A stretch of 7,153 nt of DNA, taken from Bacteroidota bacterium. Lineage in GTDB: Bacteria; Bacteroidota; Bacteroidia; Chitinophagales; Chitinophagaceae. The notes under the pieces were generated by a model. That model was not told the origin of the DNA. It saw only the letters and a list, made by a program, of their open reading frames with translations, and did not search any database. This document shows, one piece after another, positions 6,914 through 7,153 of this stretch (position 1 is the first letter of the stretch; each line of letters begins with the position of its first letter). The translations under genes were made by a program, and so were the position numbers. The stretch spans positions 1 through 7,153 of the forward strand of contig CANGMV010000053.1 of NCBI GenBank assembly GCA_947454745.1, given 5' to 3'.

Positions 6914-7153
6914 TTAGTATACCCAACGATCTTGTTCATAATCAAAAATCTTTTGTCTGATTTTCTCTCCTTCCTCTAATCTTCTTTTTGGATCCTTATA
7001 CAACGCATTTAACATTTTGTCGTTAAAATTATCGATCGTAGACTTAACAATATAGCCGTTAAAGTACCTGCTTTCAAATAACTCTTCCCAAGTAATTCTG
7101 TTAGAAATATTTTTAGGATTGTATACCTCGTATTTTGAAAGTACCGATCTTAA
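6914..7153 (-). CDS. gldN: C-terminal fragment of a GldN-like type IX secretion/gliding protein (5' end outside the window)
   Basis: The last 79 codons of a - strand gene run off the right edge, with stop TAA at 6916-6914 and no stop in frame back to base 7153. I recognise the pattern of the GldN/PorN C-terminus from memory: KYEVYNPKN (7-15), then TWEELFESRYFNGYIVK (21-37), then a charged helix, and a final EKIRQKIFDYEQDRWVY (63-79), close to the GldN ending 'IKEKI..FEHD.W.Y'. GldN is a periplasmic protein that forms a ring with the GldK lipoprotein in the type IX secretion system, usually encoded in a gldKLMN cluster. If correct, gldM, gldL and gldK should lie beyond the right edge, upstream of this gene. 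Only the tail is visible, so a different Bacteroidota protein with a similar ending cannot be excluded. Confidence 0.68.
   Translation of the reverse strand, partial: LRSVLSKYEVYNPKNISNRITWEELFESRYFNGYIVKSTIDNFNDKMLNALYKDPKRRLEEGEKIRQKIFDYEQDRWVY

Overview
This 7.15 kb window is AT-rich, compactly coded chromosomal DNA from a member of the Bacteroidota. The case rests on four signs. Start codons mostly lack Shine-Dalgarno sequences. Two copies of the Bacteroidota-type -7 box (TAnnTTTG) sit in the one divergent intergenic gap. The small membrane haem-binding protein has a typical Bacteroidota form. A 3' gene fragment at the right edge reads like the C-terminus of the gliding/type IX secretion protein GldN. 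A Chitinophagaceae-like freshwater or soil lineage is my guess from overall protein flavour, not something I can prove.

Left part, + strand, 62-4585: four genes read in one direction. These are gpmI (cofactor-independent phosphoglycerate mutase), a 167-residue membrane-anchored haem-binding protein with one CxxCH motif, engB (ribosome-assembly GTPase), and a 589-residue ABC exporter with fused membrane and ATPase domains. Gaps are 79, 12 and 2 bases, so the last three are probably one transcript. gpmI may be read with them or on its own.

Middle, 4586-5105: a 147-residue DUF2721-type membrane protein on the - strand converges on the ABC gene and diverges from uvrC. The 42-base gap between its start and the uvrC start holds a perfect 10-base inverted repeat. 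Each arm carries a -7 promoter box facing outward, so the gap looks like a compact bidirectional promoter.

Right part, 5106-7153: uvrC (excision nuclease subunit C) is complete, with every expected catalytic residue in place. It ends 8 bases from the stop codon of the convergent, edge-truncated gldN-like gene.

The genes are mostly housekeeping (glycolysis, ribosome assembly, DNA repair) with two membrane proteins and one secretion component. They do not form a single pathway. I see no mobile element, CRISPR array, tRNA, rRNA, defence system or sign of recent transfer, and no evidence of a new multi-gene system. The most interesting local structure is the palindromic divergent promoter at 5066-5090.
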